Below are positions 10,615-18,432 of a DNA stretch of 64,000 nucleotides, in pieces. The notes beneath the pieces were generated by a model, which worked only from the letters and a program-made list of their open reading frames with translations, ran no database searches and had not been told where the DNA came from. The DNA comes from Sedimenticola sp. (GTDB lineage Bacteria; Pseudomonadota; Gammaproteobacteria; Chromatiales; Chromatiaceae). The position numbers were made by a program, and so were the translations under genes. Position 1 is the stretch's first letter, and the number at the start of each line of letters is the position of its first letter. The DNA lies in contig JALSQZ010000013.1 in the NCBI GenBank assembly GCA_026985055.1, forward strand, positions 62,001 through 126,000, written 5' to 3'.

Positions 10615-11109
10615 ATGCGAGTAGTCACAGGAATAGTACTGGTAATGCTTATCGGATCTGCGCAAGCGGCTATTTACAAATGCAAAATCGATGGGCACAC
10701 GGCTTATCAATCAAGTCCTTGTGTTGACGGCAAGGAAATGCAGATAGAACCGCCACCGCCGTCTTATGGAAATTCCTCCGAATCCCTAAGAAAAGCCAAG
10801 GAAGCAAATAAAGCCGTCAGTCAACGAATTGAACTTAGCAGGATTGCGCGCAAGATCAAAAAGTTGCGGAAAAGAAATCGTCGTCTTGGGCGCGATATCG
10901 ACAGCTATCATCGGAAGCGGGAAGCCGAATTGTCCAGCGTGGCCAATACAGGACGTGGGAACCGGTTTTCTCAAATGACGGCGATAAACGGCTATTGGGA
11001 AGGCAAAATTTCTGAGGCTGCTCGCAAAATTGACGAGAACAGACGATTGATTGATGCCTTGGAAGATCAAAGGAAAGCCATATCGGCATCTGACTCGGCA
11101 TTGGATTGA
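10615..11109 (+). CDS. DUF4124-type secreted protein with coiled coil
   Basis: About 164 residues. A signal peptide ends near GSAQA, followed by IYKCKIDGHTAYQSSPC, the short N-terminal module with paired cysteines typical of DUF4124 proteins. The rest is basic, lysine/arginine-rich coiled coil (about residues 55-150). ATG 10615 is preferred over ATG 10606 because AGGGA at 10602-10606 then has normal spacing. The protein should be periplasmic. The role is unknown. It sits between the nested palindromes and the second MITE copy. Confidence 0.7.
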   Translation: MRVVTGIVLVMLIGSAQAAIYKCKIDGHTAYQSSPCVDGKEMQIEPPPPSYGNSSESLRKAKEANKAVSQRIELSRIARKIKKLRKRNRRLGRDIDSYHRKREAELSSVANTGRGNRFSQMTAINGYWEGKISEAARKIDENRRLIDALEDQRKAISASDSALD

Positions 11110-11124
11110 TGTGAGGTTCCTTAA

Positions 11125-11283
11125 GGAACCCCTGATTAAATCATGAACTCGCATCTTGCGCCCAAAATGCCCCGCTACTGCGTTGCAAATCTTCGCAATA
11201 GCGGGCTATTACGTGCGATTTGCGCCTTGTATCGGAACATTTTGAATCACAATCTGCTTCGCTCAGATTTAATCAGAGCTTCC
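11125..11283. mobile_element. MITE-like element, copy 2 (IS5-type ends)
   Basis: Same 159-bp element as at 655-813, with GGAACCCCTGATTAAATC at the left and GATTTAATCAGAGCTTCC at the right. Flanks are TTAA at 11121-11124 and 11284-11287, a different 4-bp duplication from copy 1, as expected for independent insertions. It lies 11 bp after the DUF4124 gene. Confidence 0.85.
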
Positions 11284-11367
11284 TTAATGCCCGGCAATGG
11301 TTTGAATATGGCTGGTTCTGACGACGCACCCGGGGCTGTGGATTATCGTTCCCGGGCCAATAACAGG

Positions 11368-11399
11368 AAAGCCCCCGAAGGATGGATTTCGGGGGCTTT
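11368..11399 (-). terminator. Rho-independent terminator, probably that of tRNA-Asn
   Basis: AAAGCCCCCGAA and TTCGGGGGCTTT form a 12-bp stem around an 8-base loop. On the minus strand it lies directly beyond the tRNA 3' end sequence kept in attL. Before integration it would have followed tRNA-Asn. Confidence 0.65.
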
Positions 11400-11402
11400 G
11401 GA

Positions 11403-11454
11403 ATATGGCTCCGCCAGCTGGGCTCGAACCAGCGACAAACGGATTAACAGTCCG
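11403..11454 (-). repeat. attL: 52-bp copy of the tRNA-Asn 3' part
   Basis: Bases 11403-11454 are identical to 17536-17587. They contain the anticodon, T-arm and CCA end of tRNA-Asn but not its 5' half, so this copy is a truncated tRNA and not a second gene. Confidence 0.9.
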
Positions 11455-11862
11455 ATCAGCCATATTCAATTAGTTAATTAAACACTAATTAACACGCTAT
11501 AACAACAGCTTAGCACAATCAGAAAGAGCGTGAAAGAGGCAAAAAGTGTGAGGGAGTGTTTGGGGATGTACCTTTTTTGTGCCTTTTTTTATGCGGTGAA
11601 ATGCACATGAAAAAATGCAGGTGTACCTTTTTTGTACCTTTTTTAGGTATCTTTTGGGTATCAAGCAAAAAATAGGCCGGTTTCTTTTGGTTGCGCAAGA
11701 AAGAAAAAACCGCCAAGGCAGAACCAAGGCGGCTGTGTTGCCCGGCCTTCCACCGGGCTGGGAACGGTGAAATTCAAAAAGCCGTTCCTTGCCGGTCTTT
11801 CACCCGGCCGACCTTGAGAAAATCGACAAAAACCCAAGGTTGTGAGGATTCAACGCAACCGC
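11455..11862. promoter_or_regulatory. Non-coding left end with direct repeats (putative integrase arm sites)
   Basis: This gene-free stretch holds TGTACCTTTTTTGTGCC at 11567 and TGTACCTTTTTTGTACCTT at 11622, trailing into TAGGTATC and GGGTATC repeats. The 11622 repeat recurs at the other end of the element (17450). Paired repeats close to both att sites are the pattern of integrase or excisionase arm-binding sites. Frames here are short and unconvincing. Confidence 0.5.
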
Positions 11863-12309
11863 TCATAATCTCACCTCGGCTTTCAGCTTACGCTGCTGCT
11901 CCATCACCGCTTTTTCCCAATCATCAAGGCCGCCATCGCCAATGACCGGCACAATCATCACGCCAGGCTCTTGCATGTTGAGATTGATATTGGTCAAGTA
12001 ATCACCCTGCATCTTGGCCAATTTGTCGCAAGCATGAATCCGGACTGTGGTTTCTTCGTTTTCATCACGCATGACACTGGTCAGGTAACGCTGTCGCTCG
12101 AATGTGTCAGCAATGGCGGGCTGGTTCTGTTCCTGTGCCAGCTCCCGGATTCTGGTGGTAATCTTGGGGTGGCGCAGTTGCTGAAATGCCAGTTTGTGAA
12201 TTGTTTCAGGCTTCATTTTCGCGCAGTTGTATGACAACCGATAAGCTTCTGTTGCCGAGCCGGTGCGGCTGTATTCAATGGCGAACCGCTCTTGCTTTGG
12301 CGTCAGCAT
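11863..12309 (-). CDS. Phage terminase small subunit (TerS)
   Basis: 148 residues beginning MLTPKQERFAIEYSRTGSAT, the N-terminal helix-turn-helix signature of the Terminase_2 family (LTPKQ-x-F-x-x-EY...AYR). TerS recognises pac or cos DNA and recruits the large subunit for packaging. There is no large subunit in the element, so a helper-phage TerL would be needed, as in PICI satellites. The start codon overlaps the stop of the 218-residue gene upstream (12309), consistent with coupled translation. The family call is confident; the satellite role is inferred. Confidence 0.8.
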   Translation of the reverse strand: MLTPKQERFAIEYSRTGSATEAYRLSYNCAKMKPETIHKLAFQQLRHPKITTRIRELAQEQNQPAIADTFERQRYLTSVMRDENEETTVRIHACDKLAKMQGDYLTNINLNMQEPGVMIVPVIGDGGLDDWEKAVMEQQRKLKAEVRL

Positions 12310-12965
12310 CAGGCGGCAGGCTCCAAGCTTGGTTCTTTAGCCATCATGGATTCGATCTGTTTTGCAGCGCTATCTGCCTCAGCTTGAAGCGCAGCAGTGG
12401 CATCGAGCGCTTTGGTCAGCGTGCTGACTTCATCGCGATAAGCCGTCAATTGATCGCGCTCTTTTGGCTCCAGGACGTGATACTCGATAAGCTTTTTCAG
12501 TCTGGCCTGCATCTCATCCGTGCCGGTTTTGTGCGCCGCGTGACAAATTGGCGACGTAGCCATGGCGCGGGCAGCATCAAGGCTGGATTCCGCAGCAAGA
12601 AATGCGTCTTTGATTGGCAGTTCCCGCAACACGTTTGCAGTTTGCAAAAGAATCAGCGAATCAACGCCACCAGCGGGCAGCAACTTGTGATTGATCTTGC
12701 CCTCAAGCCGCTCGATCTTTTCGACAAGCTCATGGCTGCGCCTGAAAATGACATCGAACGCTGATTTGTGTGCCTTACTGGTGAATTTTGCCAGTCGCCG
12801 CCTTCGTTCGGTGACCGTGATCGTTCGATCTTTGCCCAAGTCCTGGGAGTATCGGCTGATTGAATTGGCAGTATTGCGGATGGTGGAAGCGACGGCTGCC
12901 GCTCCAGGAAAGTTTTTTTCCAACGCCATGCGGCTGGCTTTCAACTTTGTTTCGTGTGTTTTCAA
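12309..12965 (-). CDS. Hypothetical helical protein upstream of TerS
   Basis: 218 residues, almost all alpha-helical with coiled-coil stretches (about 60-95 and 140-215), no membrane segment, charged and alanine-rich near the C-terminus. No family is recognised. It is the first gene after a pair of operator-like palindromes (13003-13050) and is coupled to TerS, so the two form one transcription unit, plausibly a packaging or capsid-redirecting module. That role is inference from position only. Confidence 0.6.
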   Translation of the reverse strand: MKTHETKLKASRMALEKNFPGAAAVASTIRNTANSISRYSQDLGKDRTITVTERRRRLAKFTSKAHKSAFDVIFRRSHELVEKIERLEGKINHKLLPAGGVDSLILLQTANVLRELPIKDAFLAAESSLDAARAMATSPICHAAHKTGTDEMQARLKKLIEYHVLEPKERDQLTAYRDEVSTLTKALDATAALQAEADSAAKQIESMMAKEPSLEPAA

Positions 12966-13002
12966 TGTTCTCTCCTCACGCTCTTGGCGCTCTTGGGGGA
13001 TT

Positions 13003-13050
13003 ATAGTAAATAACTATCGTTAACAACCATATCATAGTAATTGTACTATG
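13003..13050 (-). promoter_or_regulatory. Two related operator-like palindromes
   Basis: ATAGTAAATAACTAT (13003-13017) and CATAGTA-ATTG-TACTATG (13033-13050) share the half-site ATAGT. They lie 38-85 bp upstream of the ATG at 12965, in an AT-rich gap. They are good candidates for binding sites of a repressor or activator that controls the TerS transcription unit. Confidence 0.5.
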
Positions 13051-13148
13051 TCAGTTCTCCAGGTGTTGTAAACGGATCAGCAATCCGTTGGCATTGTCGC
13101 TGTAATGCGGCCTTCGGGAGCAATGGGTACATTTTCGGAACGCCAGCG

Positions 13149-13640
13149 TTAGCCCTTTCTGTGCAAATCATGCACTGCATGGCCATAAATCTGCGTCAGT
13201 TGCCTTTGTGCCCGCTCTGGGTCATCAGTCATTAGGCCCTGCCTGATATAGCCTTCTTTTTTCTTATCCAGTTTATAAAGCCATAATCGATATGGCTGGT
13301 AAGGTTGCTCGCCGCGAAAGGTTGGCTGGTTGGCGGCATAGTCCCGTACAAGTGCATCCAGGGTGTTGTTATCCATGCGCTCAATCATATCCAGATCATT
13401 CCTGTACCAGTCCGCCAGATCGTCAGGGTCAAGGTGGTACTTTGGCGCCAGGGCACGAAGTCTTGAGATTGGATCATTCTCATTGGCCGCACGAAGTTCA
13501 GCCAGGATTTGCGGCTTATGTGCTTTCAGCCATTCGATTTGATCCGCGGTCAGTGCGCCGGTGTTGCCGGTGATTCGCAACCTGTCGCCTTTGGCTTCCA
13601 GCTTCACTCCAAGGGATTCAATTTTCTGGATTGCATTCAT
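13149..13640 (-). CDS. TubC N-terminal docking-domain-like protein
   Basis: 163 residues. The first 55 (MNAIQKIESLGVKLEAKGDR... ADQIEWLKAHKPQILAEL) match the small TubC_N-like module often fused to or next to replication genes of mobile elements. The rest is hydrophilic with a DPDDLADWYRNDLDMIERMD helix pair. It overlaps the 3' end of the DUF3631 gene by 4 bp and is probably translated with it. The module name comes from polyketide docking domains, but a role in element replication or regulation is more likely here. Confidence 0.6.
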   Translation of the reverse strand: MNAIQKIESLGVKLEAKGDRLRITGNTGALTADQIEWLKAHKPQILAELRAANENDPISRLRALAPKYHLDPDDLADWYRNDLDMIERMDNNTLDALVRDYAANQPTFRGEQPYQPYRLWLYKLDKKKEGYIRQGLMTDDPERAQRQLTQIYGHAVHDLHRKG

Positions 13641-15325
13641 AGCTCAAGCGCTCCCGTTTGGCGTGTGTTCTCTATTCCGGGGGTTTCAACCGTCACACCG
13701 TCACAAACCACGTCTTTATTGGGTTTTTTTGTTACGCTTTGAGCGGATGTTACGCTTTGAACCGTAACATTTTCGCGAAACGTAACATCAGAACCCTTAC
13801 CCGGTGCGGGTTGTGACGTTGTTACGCTTTGAACAGGGGTAATAGAGAGGTAGGGCGCAAACGCTGATTTCATTTTTTCCACGTCATAACCTTTGGCCAT
13901 TTCGTGCCCTATCCGGCAAGTGTTGCTAATCAGGCGGTACGGCTTCAGCAATTTGCTCAAGCTGTTTTGTGTAAGTGGTTTGCCGCGCCGCCATTCGCAC
14001 CATGGCCGATCCTCAAGACCAATCAATCGATCTACAAGCACCCGGCTGAATATGTGTCGATGCGGCCAGCTGTCCAGGATTTCAGAAATATCCTCAATCA
14101 GCATGTGACCGGCTGGCTCGTCACCGTCTGTAGTGCTTTCAGAAAACCATATATATGCCGCCAAAACTTTATCCGGCCAGTCGCCGCCAATCAGATTGGC
14201 CAGGACAAACAGCGGCTGCCAGTTGTCCTCCATCCGGTCGTTACCGCAAGCAGGCACCTCAGCGGTTGCGTGCCGCAGCTCGCCCAGGTTGTCCCGCGCC
14301 CAGCGCTGGCATTTGCGCCTGGTGGTGGCCATGGTCTCGAAGTAGTCGCCTGGCAACTTTGCGGGTTTCTGTCCGGGTAATGCTCGCGTTAATTCAGTGC
14401 GGATTGATCGATCAAGCAACGTGCCGCGCTGTGATCCGATTCCGGCAATGATTTGAGCGCACCAAGTTGAGAACTTGCGAGGCTCGAAGCCGTCACCTGC
14501 TTTTTCTGTGCGAATAACCGAAGCTGTCCTTTTGGAGTGGCCGCTATTCACGATGCCATTTAGCTCGTCATTGTCCTTGGCAAAAGTATCCGCTTCATCA
14601 ATCAGCAACGACGGGTGCCAGGCTTCGATGCAGCGAAAGATAGCGCTTGGTGTTATGTTGCTGGCCAGCAATGGCCGGTAAACCATGCCCTCAAGGGTTT
14701 CCAGCAATGTTGATTTGCCGCAGCGTTTTTCTGGTGAAGTTATCATCATTTTCGGATAAATCCGCCAACCATCCATGCAACACGATCCCAGCGCCCACAG
14801 CGCCAAGGCTGTAGCCTGACCGGGTTTCAGCAGCACATGGCGCGATATTGTTTGCGCCATTTCAGACGCCAGTAAATCGCCATTCACGGCTTCCGGCCAT
14901 GGCTCAAGGTTTTCCACCACGTCAACAGTATTAGCCTCCTGAATGGATGCCCTTGTTTTGGCAACCTCTTTATCAAGGGTGCCGGGCCTGACATTCAGCG
15001 CCTTGGCTTCCGCTACGCGACACTGGTCATATTCAATAGGTGTCAGTGCCGCCAGTCTGCTAATCGCCTGTTGATTTTGCGGCTCATCATCAAGCTGGTT
15101 TGCTCCAGGCACAGGCTTCCCAACTGCGTTAAACAAAGCCATTTTGTCGATTTCACTGTTCAGCCGTGCGATTGCCTCAATCCATATCCAGGGATCGCCG
15201 CCGTCAATCATCCGTCGCATGTACATCAAGCACGGTTCCGAAAATGCGAGGCGTGCATCATCACTGACAGCGGTTGCAAGTTCAGCGTCGATTTGCGGTA
15301 TAATTATCTTTGCCAAGAAGTACAC
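13637..15325 (-). CDS. DUF3631 replication-type ATPase
   Basis: 562 residues with a P-loop SPEKRCGKST (197-206) and Walker B LLIDEAD (240-246), followed by the DUF3631 region up to about residue 480 and a low-complexity Ser/Thr/Gln tail (QSVTTSQ, QSVTSAQ). DUF3631 is the C-terminal part of primase-helicase proteins of phages, plasmids and islands. Here the N-terminus has no clear primase motifs, so it may serve as helicase/loader only. It is the replication gene of the element. An alternative downstream start cannot be excluded. Confidence 0.75.
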   Translation of the reverse strand: MYFLAKIIIPQIDAELATAVSDDARLAFSEPCLMYMRRMIDGGDPWIWIEAIARLNSEIDKMALFNAVGKPVPGANQLDDEPQNQQAISRLAALTPIEYDQCRVAEAKALNVRPGTLDKEVAKTRASIQEANTVDVVENLEPWPEAVNGDLLASEMAQTISRHVLLKPGQATALALWALGSCCMDGWRIYPKMMITSPEKRCGKSTLLETLEGMVYRPLLASNITPSAIFRCIEAWHPSLLIDEADTFAKDNDELNGIVNSGHSKRTASVIRTEKAGDGFEPRKFSTWCAQIIAGIGSQRGTLLDRSIRTELTRALPGQKPAKLPGDYFETMATTRRKCQRWARDNLGELRHATAEVPACGNDRMEDNWQPLFVLANLIGGDWPDKVLAAYIWFSESTTDGDEPAGHMLIEDISEILDSWPHRHIFSRVLVDRLIGLEDRPWCEWRRGKPLTQNSLSKLLKPYRLISNTCRIGHEMAKGYDVEKMKSAFAPYLSITPVQSVTTSQPAPGKGSDVTFRENVTVQSVTSAQSVTKKPNKDVVCDGVTVETPGIENTRQTGALEL

Positions 15326-15496
15326 TCCCGGCTTGCGGCGAGATTAGGTACATATCCAGCCCGCGCCATTGAGACACGCTAATATCTTCATTGCCCGCCC
15401 ATCCAAGGCGGGTTTTTTGTGTGCGTGTACCGAATATGTGCCCAATCCCGCTGCAAGCCTTGTTATTGAAGGATTACCAACGGATTCGTTATCCGT

Positions 15497-15721
15497 TCAG
15501 GCGGCTTCGGACTGATTCGCCAGCCATTCAGCAAAGCGGGTTTTCGATAGGTAAAGGCGGCGCGGACCAAGCGCAACAATAGCAATGTGCAAGCCGTTCT
15601 TGTCTCTGTTGCGCATCAGCCAGGCGAACTGTGCTTTGTTGTCGAATAGGTGCGGAAATTGCTGTGGCACCATATCGACCGGGATCAAGTCATCAGGATT
15701 TAAAGTGGATTCAGCAGTCAT
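15497..15721 (-). CDS. Small HTH protein, AlpA/excisionase-like
   Basis: 74 residues from MTAESTLNPDDLIPVDMVP. The core QFPHLFDNKAQFAWLMRNRD, NGLHIAIVALG and RRLYLSKTRFAEWLANQ is the pattern of the short winged-HTH regulators found next to integrases in small islands. ATG 15721 has GGAG eight bases upstream; a longer frame to 15787 lacks such a site. In related elements such proteins act as excisionase or transcriptional activator. It precedes the DUF3631 gene by 171 bp that hold its promoter region. Confidence 0.65.
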   Translation of the reverse strand: MTAESTLNPDDLIPVDMVPQQFPHLFDNKAQFAWLMRNRDKNGLHIAIVALGPRRLYLSKTRFAEWLANQSEAA

Positions 15722-15793
15722 AAAAAAAGCTCCATCGGTTAATGAAGCTTTAGAATAATTTAGCGTGCTTTTTGTTGTGTGAAACAACCTGAA

Positions 15794-16348
15794 CTATTTT
15801 TGCATAGGATGTTTCACATATCTTTTTACCTTCGATAACAAATAATCCGCTTCGTCAGGGATTTCAATTCCAGCGTTTAGAAAACAGTAATCAACAAGGT
15901 GGCTATACCAAAAAGCGTTCTTCCTACTAATCTCAAGGCCGCAATCAACCGCATTAAGCACAATTGTTAAGATGAACTGCTCATCAATGCTTGCCGATTT
16001 ATCGCGGCTGTCTCGCCGCTCGTGCGCTGTCTCAATGCGAATTAACCGTGATTGCAGCTGTAGAAATAATTCCGTTTGTGAATGTAGAATTTCATAATCA
16101 AAAGTTGGCATCCATTCTTTTACGTTCGCTGGCAGATTTGCTCTCATCGAATCAAACTCTAGCCGGAAGTATCTGTCTTTCAGTTCGTCGAATTTCCTTT
16201 GTAGGTACTTTGCTTCTTTTACGATCCCAGAGTTTTTCTTTGGTGGTTGTTCTTCTTCGTCGGCATAGGCGGCCTTCATTCGTTCAACAATAAACTCCAT
16301 ACGGTCTTGCAGTCCCGGATATTTATCAACCCATCTTGACCATTTCAT
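15794..16348 (-). CDS. Hypothetical protein, possible cargo
   Basis: 184 residues, overlapping the integrase stop by 4 bp and therefore read with it. The N-terminal half is charged and helical (LQRKFDELKDRYFRLEFDS, LFLQLQSRLIRIETAHERRD); the C-terminal part is more hydrophobic with FWYSHLVDYCFLNAGIEI. No family is recognised. Base use is AT-richer than the flanking genes. Accessory genes beside satellite integrases often affect phage infection, but nothing in this sequence proves that. Confidence 0.55.
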   Translation of the reverse strand: MKWSRWVDKYPGLQDRMEFIVERMKAAYADEEEQPPKKNSGIVKEAKYLQRKFDELKDRYFRLEFDSMRANLPANVKEWMPTFDYEILHSQTELFLQLQSRLIRIETAHERRDSRDKSASIDEQFILTIVLNAVDCGLEISRKNAFWYSHLVDYCFLNAGIEIPDEADYLLSKVKRYVKHPMQK

Positions 16349-17415
16349 AACTCAAGCTCTCCCATAACTCGATCGGTGATCTCCTGCTTGTGCCTCGTAC
16401 TCAGGTGCGTATATCTCAGCGTCGTTTGAAGGCTTCGATGCCCAAGCACCGCGCCGATTTCCTGCAAGGTAGCGCCGCTCATTGCTAGATAGCTGGCGCA
16501 ACTGTGGCGCAGGTCGTGAAACTTGAAATCCTCGATCTGTGCCTGTTTGAGTGCCTTGTGCCAGTGCTTGCGGAACTCGAACGATTTGCGCCATTTCGTT
16601 TCAGAAGCAAAAACCAGCCGTTGACTGACTTCGCGATGTTTTTTCAGTTCTGTCATTGCAGCAGGCGGAAACGTGAGTGCGCGAGAATCACCGTTTTTCG
16701 TGCGTGGCAGGGTGGCCGTCCGACTGGTGAAGTCAATCTCATGCCAATGCAATCCCAGCAGCTCCCCAAGGCGTGCGCCGGTTGTGATGGCCAGCAGCAC
16801 CAGCAGATAGAGTTTGTCCCAGTCAGAAGCGCGACAGGCGGCCAGCAGGCGTTTTCGTTCGTCATCGGAAAGGTAACGCACGCGCTTGTTATTTTCGGTC
16901 AGGGATGGCACTTGCCGGACGGGGTTTTCAGTCAAATATCCGCGCTGCTTGATTGCATATCGAAAGACGGACGACAAAAAGGCGCGCATGCGGTTCACGG
17001 TTGCGGGTGCGCGTTGCTTGCCCGTCTTTTTCAGAATCAGCTTGCCGTCCTTGCCTATCCCGGAACTGCGCAGCGCTTCACCGTTAGCATATTTCTCCAG
17101 CGCGGTGCGAATCATGCCGGCGTCAATGTCAACTAACATGGTTTCGCCCAGGTGCTGCTCCCAGAATACATGCTTGTGCTGAATGTTGCTGTCCCGTCCG
17201 GAATACTGATCCATATACTCGTCTGCCAGATCAGCATAGCGGATGGATGCGCCAGCCAAGCCATAGGCGGCCATGGCCTCGCGGTCTCCCTCGATGCGGT
17301 TTGCCCAGGCGCGGGCAGCTTTCTTGTACTTGAATGTCTTGGTCTTGATGGTGCGGCCATTCTTGCGAATGATTGCCTTGAAAGAACCGGATTTGGTCTT
17401 GGTGATAGTTGCCAT
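16345..17415 (-). CDS. int: Tyrosine recombinase (integrase)
   Basis: 356 residues with an N-terminal Arm-type region, a SAM-like core-binding domain (about 60-160) and a catalytic domain with R215 (TGARLGE), K240, H300-x-x-R303 (FHDLRH), H326 (GHRS) and nucleophile Y335 (RYTHLS). All six catalytic positions are present. It starts 120 bp from attR in tRNA-Asn, the usual position for an integrase that targets a tRNA. It would carry out integration and, with the small HTH protein, excision. Confidence 0.93.
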   Translation of the reverse strand: MATITKTKSGSFKAIIRKNGRTIKTKTFKYKKAARAWANRIEGDREAMAAYGLAGASIRYADLADEYMDQYSGRDSNIQHKHVFWEQHLGETMLVDIDAGMIRTALEKYANGEALRSSGIGKDGKLILKKTGKQRAPATVNRMRAFLSSVFRYAIKQRGYLTENPVRQVPSLTENNKRVRYLSDDERKRLLAACRASDWDKLYLLVLLAITTGARLGELLGLHWHEIDFTSRTATLPRTKNGDSRALTFPPAAMTELKKHREVSQRLVFASETKWRKSFEFRKHWHKALKQAQIEDFKFHDLRHSCASYLAMSGATLQEIGAVLGHRSLQTTLRYTHLSTRHKQEITDRVMGELEL

Positions 17416-17449
17416 TTTGGCACCTCCGAAACACGTTAAATTTTCGCGA

Positions 17450-17470
17450 TGTACCTTTTTTGTACCTTTT
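17450..17470. repeat. Direct repeat matching the left end (putative integrase arm site)
   Basis: TGTACCTTTTTTGTACCTT plus two T residues is identical to bases 11622-11642 at the far end of the element. It lies between the integrase start and attR. An arm-type or excisionase site is the likely role. Confidence 0.55.
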
Positions 17471-17535
17471 CGCGGTTTTTTAGCGTGTCTCTTAGGTGCC
17501 TTGCGGCCTGATTTCTTCCATGAAATCAGTTACTT

Positions 17536-17587
17536 ATATGGCTCCGCCAGCTGGGCTCGAACCAGCGACAAACGGATTAACAGTCCG
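17536..17587 (-). repeat. attR: 52-bp repeat within tRNA-Asn
   Basis: Identical to 11403-11454. It covers 49 bases of the tRNA 3' part plus three bases beyond CCA, so integration left an intact tRNA at this end. Confidence 0.9.
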
Positions 17588-17614
17588 TTGCTCTACCAAC
17601 TGAGCTATGGCGGA
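17539..17614 (-). tRNA. tRNA-Asn(GTT)
   Basis: 76 nt read on the minus strand. The acceptor stem is TCCGCCA / TGGCGGA, the D-arm AGCTCAGTTGGTAGAGC, the anticodon GTT at 17581-17579 in CTGTTAA, the T-arm GGTTCGAGCCC, and CCA is encoded. It is the integration site of the satellite-like element; its own terminator now lies 6 kb away beyond attL. Confidence 0.95.
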
Positions 17615-17676
17615 ATAGTAGAGGCGCGTATGTTAATAGGGAGCGCCATTCAGGTCAATAGCAGGAGCGCAATTTT

Positions 17677-18081
17677 TCAGGGTTGGTGGATGAGTCCCCG
17701 CAATACCATATCCGTATGGCTGACAATGCCGATAATCTTGCGGTTCTCCACCACCGGCGCGCGACTGATGCCAAAGCGCTCGAACAGCCGGGCGCAGTAG
17801 CGGATATCCATTTCAGGGTTGACGGAAATTACCGGCTTGCTCATGATTTCGTAGATGTTCACCCGTTCGGGGGAGCGATCCTGGGCCAGTACTTCACGGG
17901 AAATGTCCGATAGCATTACCATCCCGTATTCGTCATCTTCACTGCGTTTGTCCACGATCAGGGATTTGGTGTCCACATGGCGCATCTGCTGTAGTGCCTC
18001 GGCAACGGTGGCCATGCCGTTGACCATATCGTAGCGGGTCTTCATGACTTCCCGGACGCGGACGAGCTTGCGTTCTTTCAT
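17677..18081 (-). CDS. CBS-domain pair protein
   Basis: 134 residues made of two CBS motifs: MKTRYDMVNGMATVAEALQQ... and IMSKPVISVNPEMDIRYCAR..., the second ending RAPVVENRKIIGIVSHTDMV. Stand-alone CBS pairs bind adenine nucleotides and act as energy sensors. The start overlaps the P-II-like stop by one base, so it is the last gene of the DUF1538 operon and probably senses nucleotide for that membrane system. The partner assignment is inferred from gene order. Confidence 0.8.
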   Translation of the reverse strand: MKERKLVRVREVMKTRYDMVNGMATVAEALQQMRHVDTKSLIVDKRSEDDEYGMVMLSDISREVLAQDRSPERVNIYEIMSKPVISVNPEMDIRYCARLFERFGISRAPVVENRKIIGIVSHTDMVLRGLIHQP

Positions 18082-18431
18082 CAGACTTCCTCCTTTACTT
18101 TTTCTTTCAGCACATTGAGTTGCTGATTGATGCCGATGGCGTCTTCCACATCGATCTGGAAGGCGATGCCGGTGCCAGGTTTGGCCTCGAACTCGCCCAC
18201 ATCGGCGATGGTCTCCAGAATGTCTCTGGCCATGTGTTCTTCCACCAGAAACATGAGTACGTCCCGCTGGGTTTCCAGGGACAGGCCAAAAAATGTCTTG
18301 CTGCTCTTCAGGCCTTCGCCCCTGGCGTTGTTGATGATGGTGGCGCCAGTGGCGCCGGCATCCCGGGCGGCTTTCATTACCGCATCGGTCTTGTGATCCT
18401 CGACAAAGGCAACGATGAGTTTGAAGTGCAT
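18081..18431 (-). CDS. P-II family-like signalling protein
   Basis: 116 residues starting MHFKLIVAFVEDHKTDAVMK, the beta-alpha opening of the P-II fold. ATGATIINNARG and the following loop GLKSSKTFFG replace the classical T-loop, and no uridylylated tyrosine is seen, so control by GlnD is unlikely. ATG 18431 has AGGAG upstream; a longer frame to 18494 overlaps the neighbour and lacks homology. It is 1 bp from the DUF1538 gene. P-II-like proteins commonly gate a co-encoded transporter in response to a small ligand; that is the inference here. Confidence 0.75.
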   Translation of the reverse strand: MHFKLIVAFVEDHKTDAVMKAARDAGATGATIINNARGEGLKSSKTFFGLSLETQRDVLMFLVEEHMARDILETIADVGEFEAKPGTGIAFQIDVEDAIGINQQLNVLKEKVKEEV

Positions 18432-18432
18432 G

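Larger units (their letters stand above)
11403..17587 (-). mobile_element. Integrated element at tRNA-Asn, satellite-like (6.1 kb)
   Basis: Identical 52-bp direct repeats at 11403-11454 and 17536-17587 bound a block of seven same-strand genes. In transcription order these are integrase, an unknown 184-residue protein, a small HTH protein, a DUF3631 ATPase, a TubC_N protein, an unknown 218-residue protein and a terminase small subunit. No capsid, tail, lysis or large-terminase gene is present. Integrase plus AlpA-like regulator plus replication protein plus TerS is the core of phage-inducible chromosomal islands, so a satellite that hijacks a helper phage is the leading inference. Confidence 0.75.

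Noticed and set aside
11403..11454. A second tRNA-Asn gene
   Set aside because: Only the 3' part of the tRNA is present; the D-arm and 5' acceptor strand are missing, so it is the attL repeat.
11497..11727. 76-codon minus-strand frame near attL
   Set aside because: It is made of the TGTACC repeat region, lacks a ribosome site and has an implausible composition.
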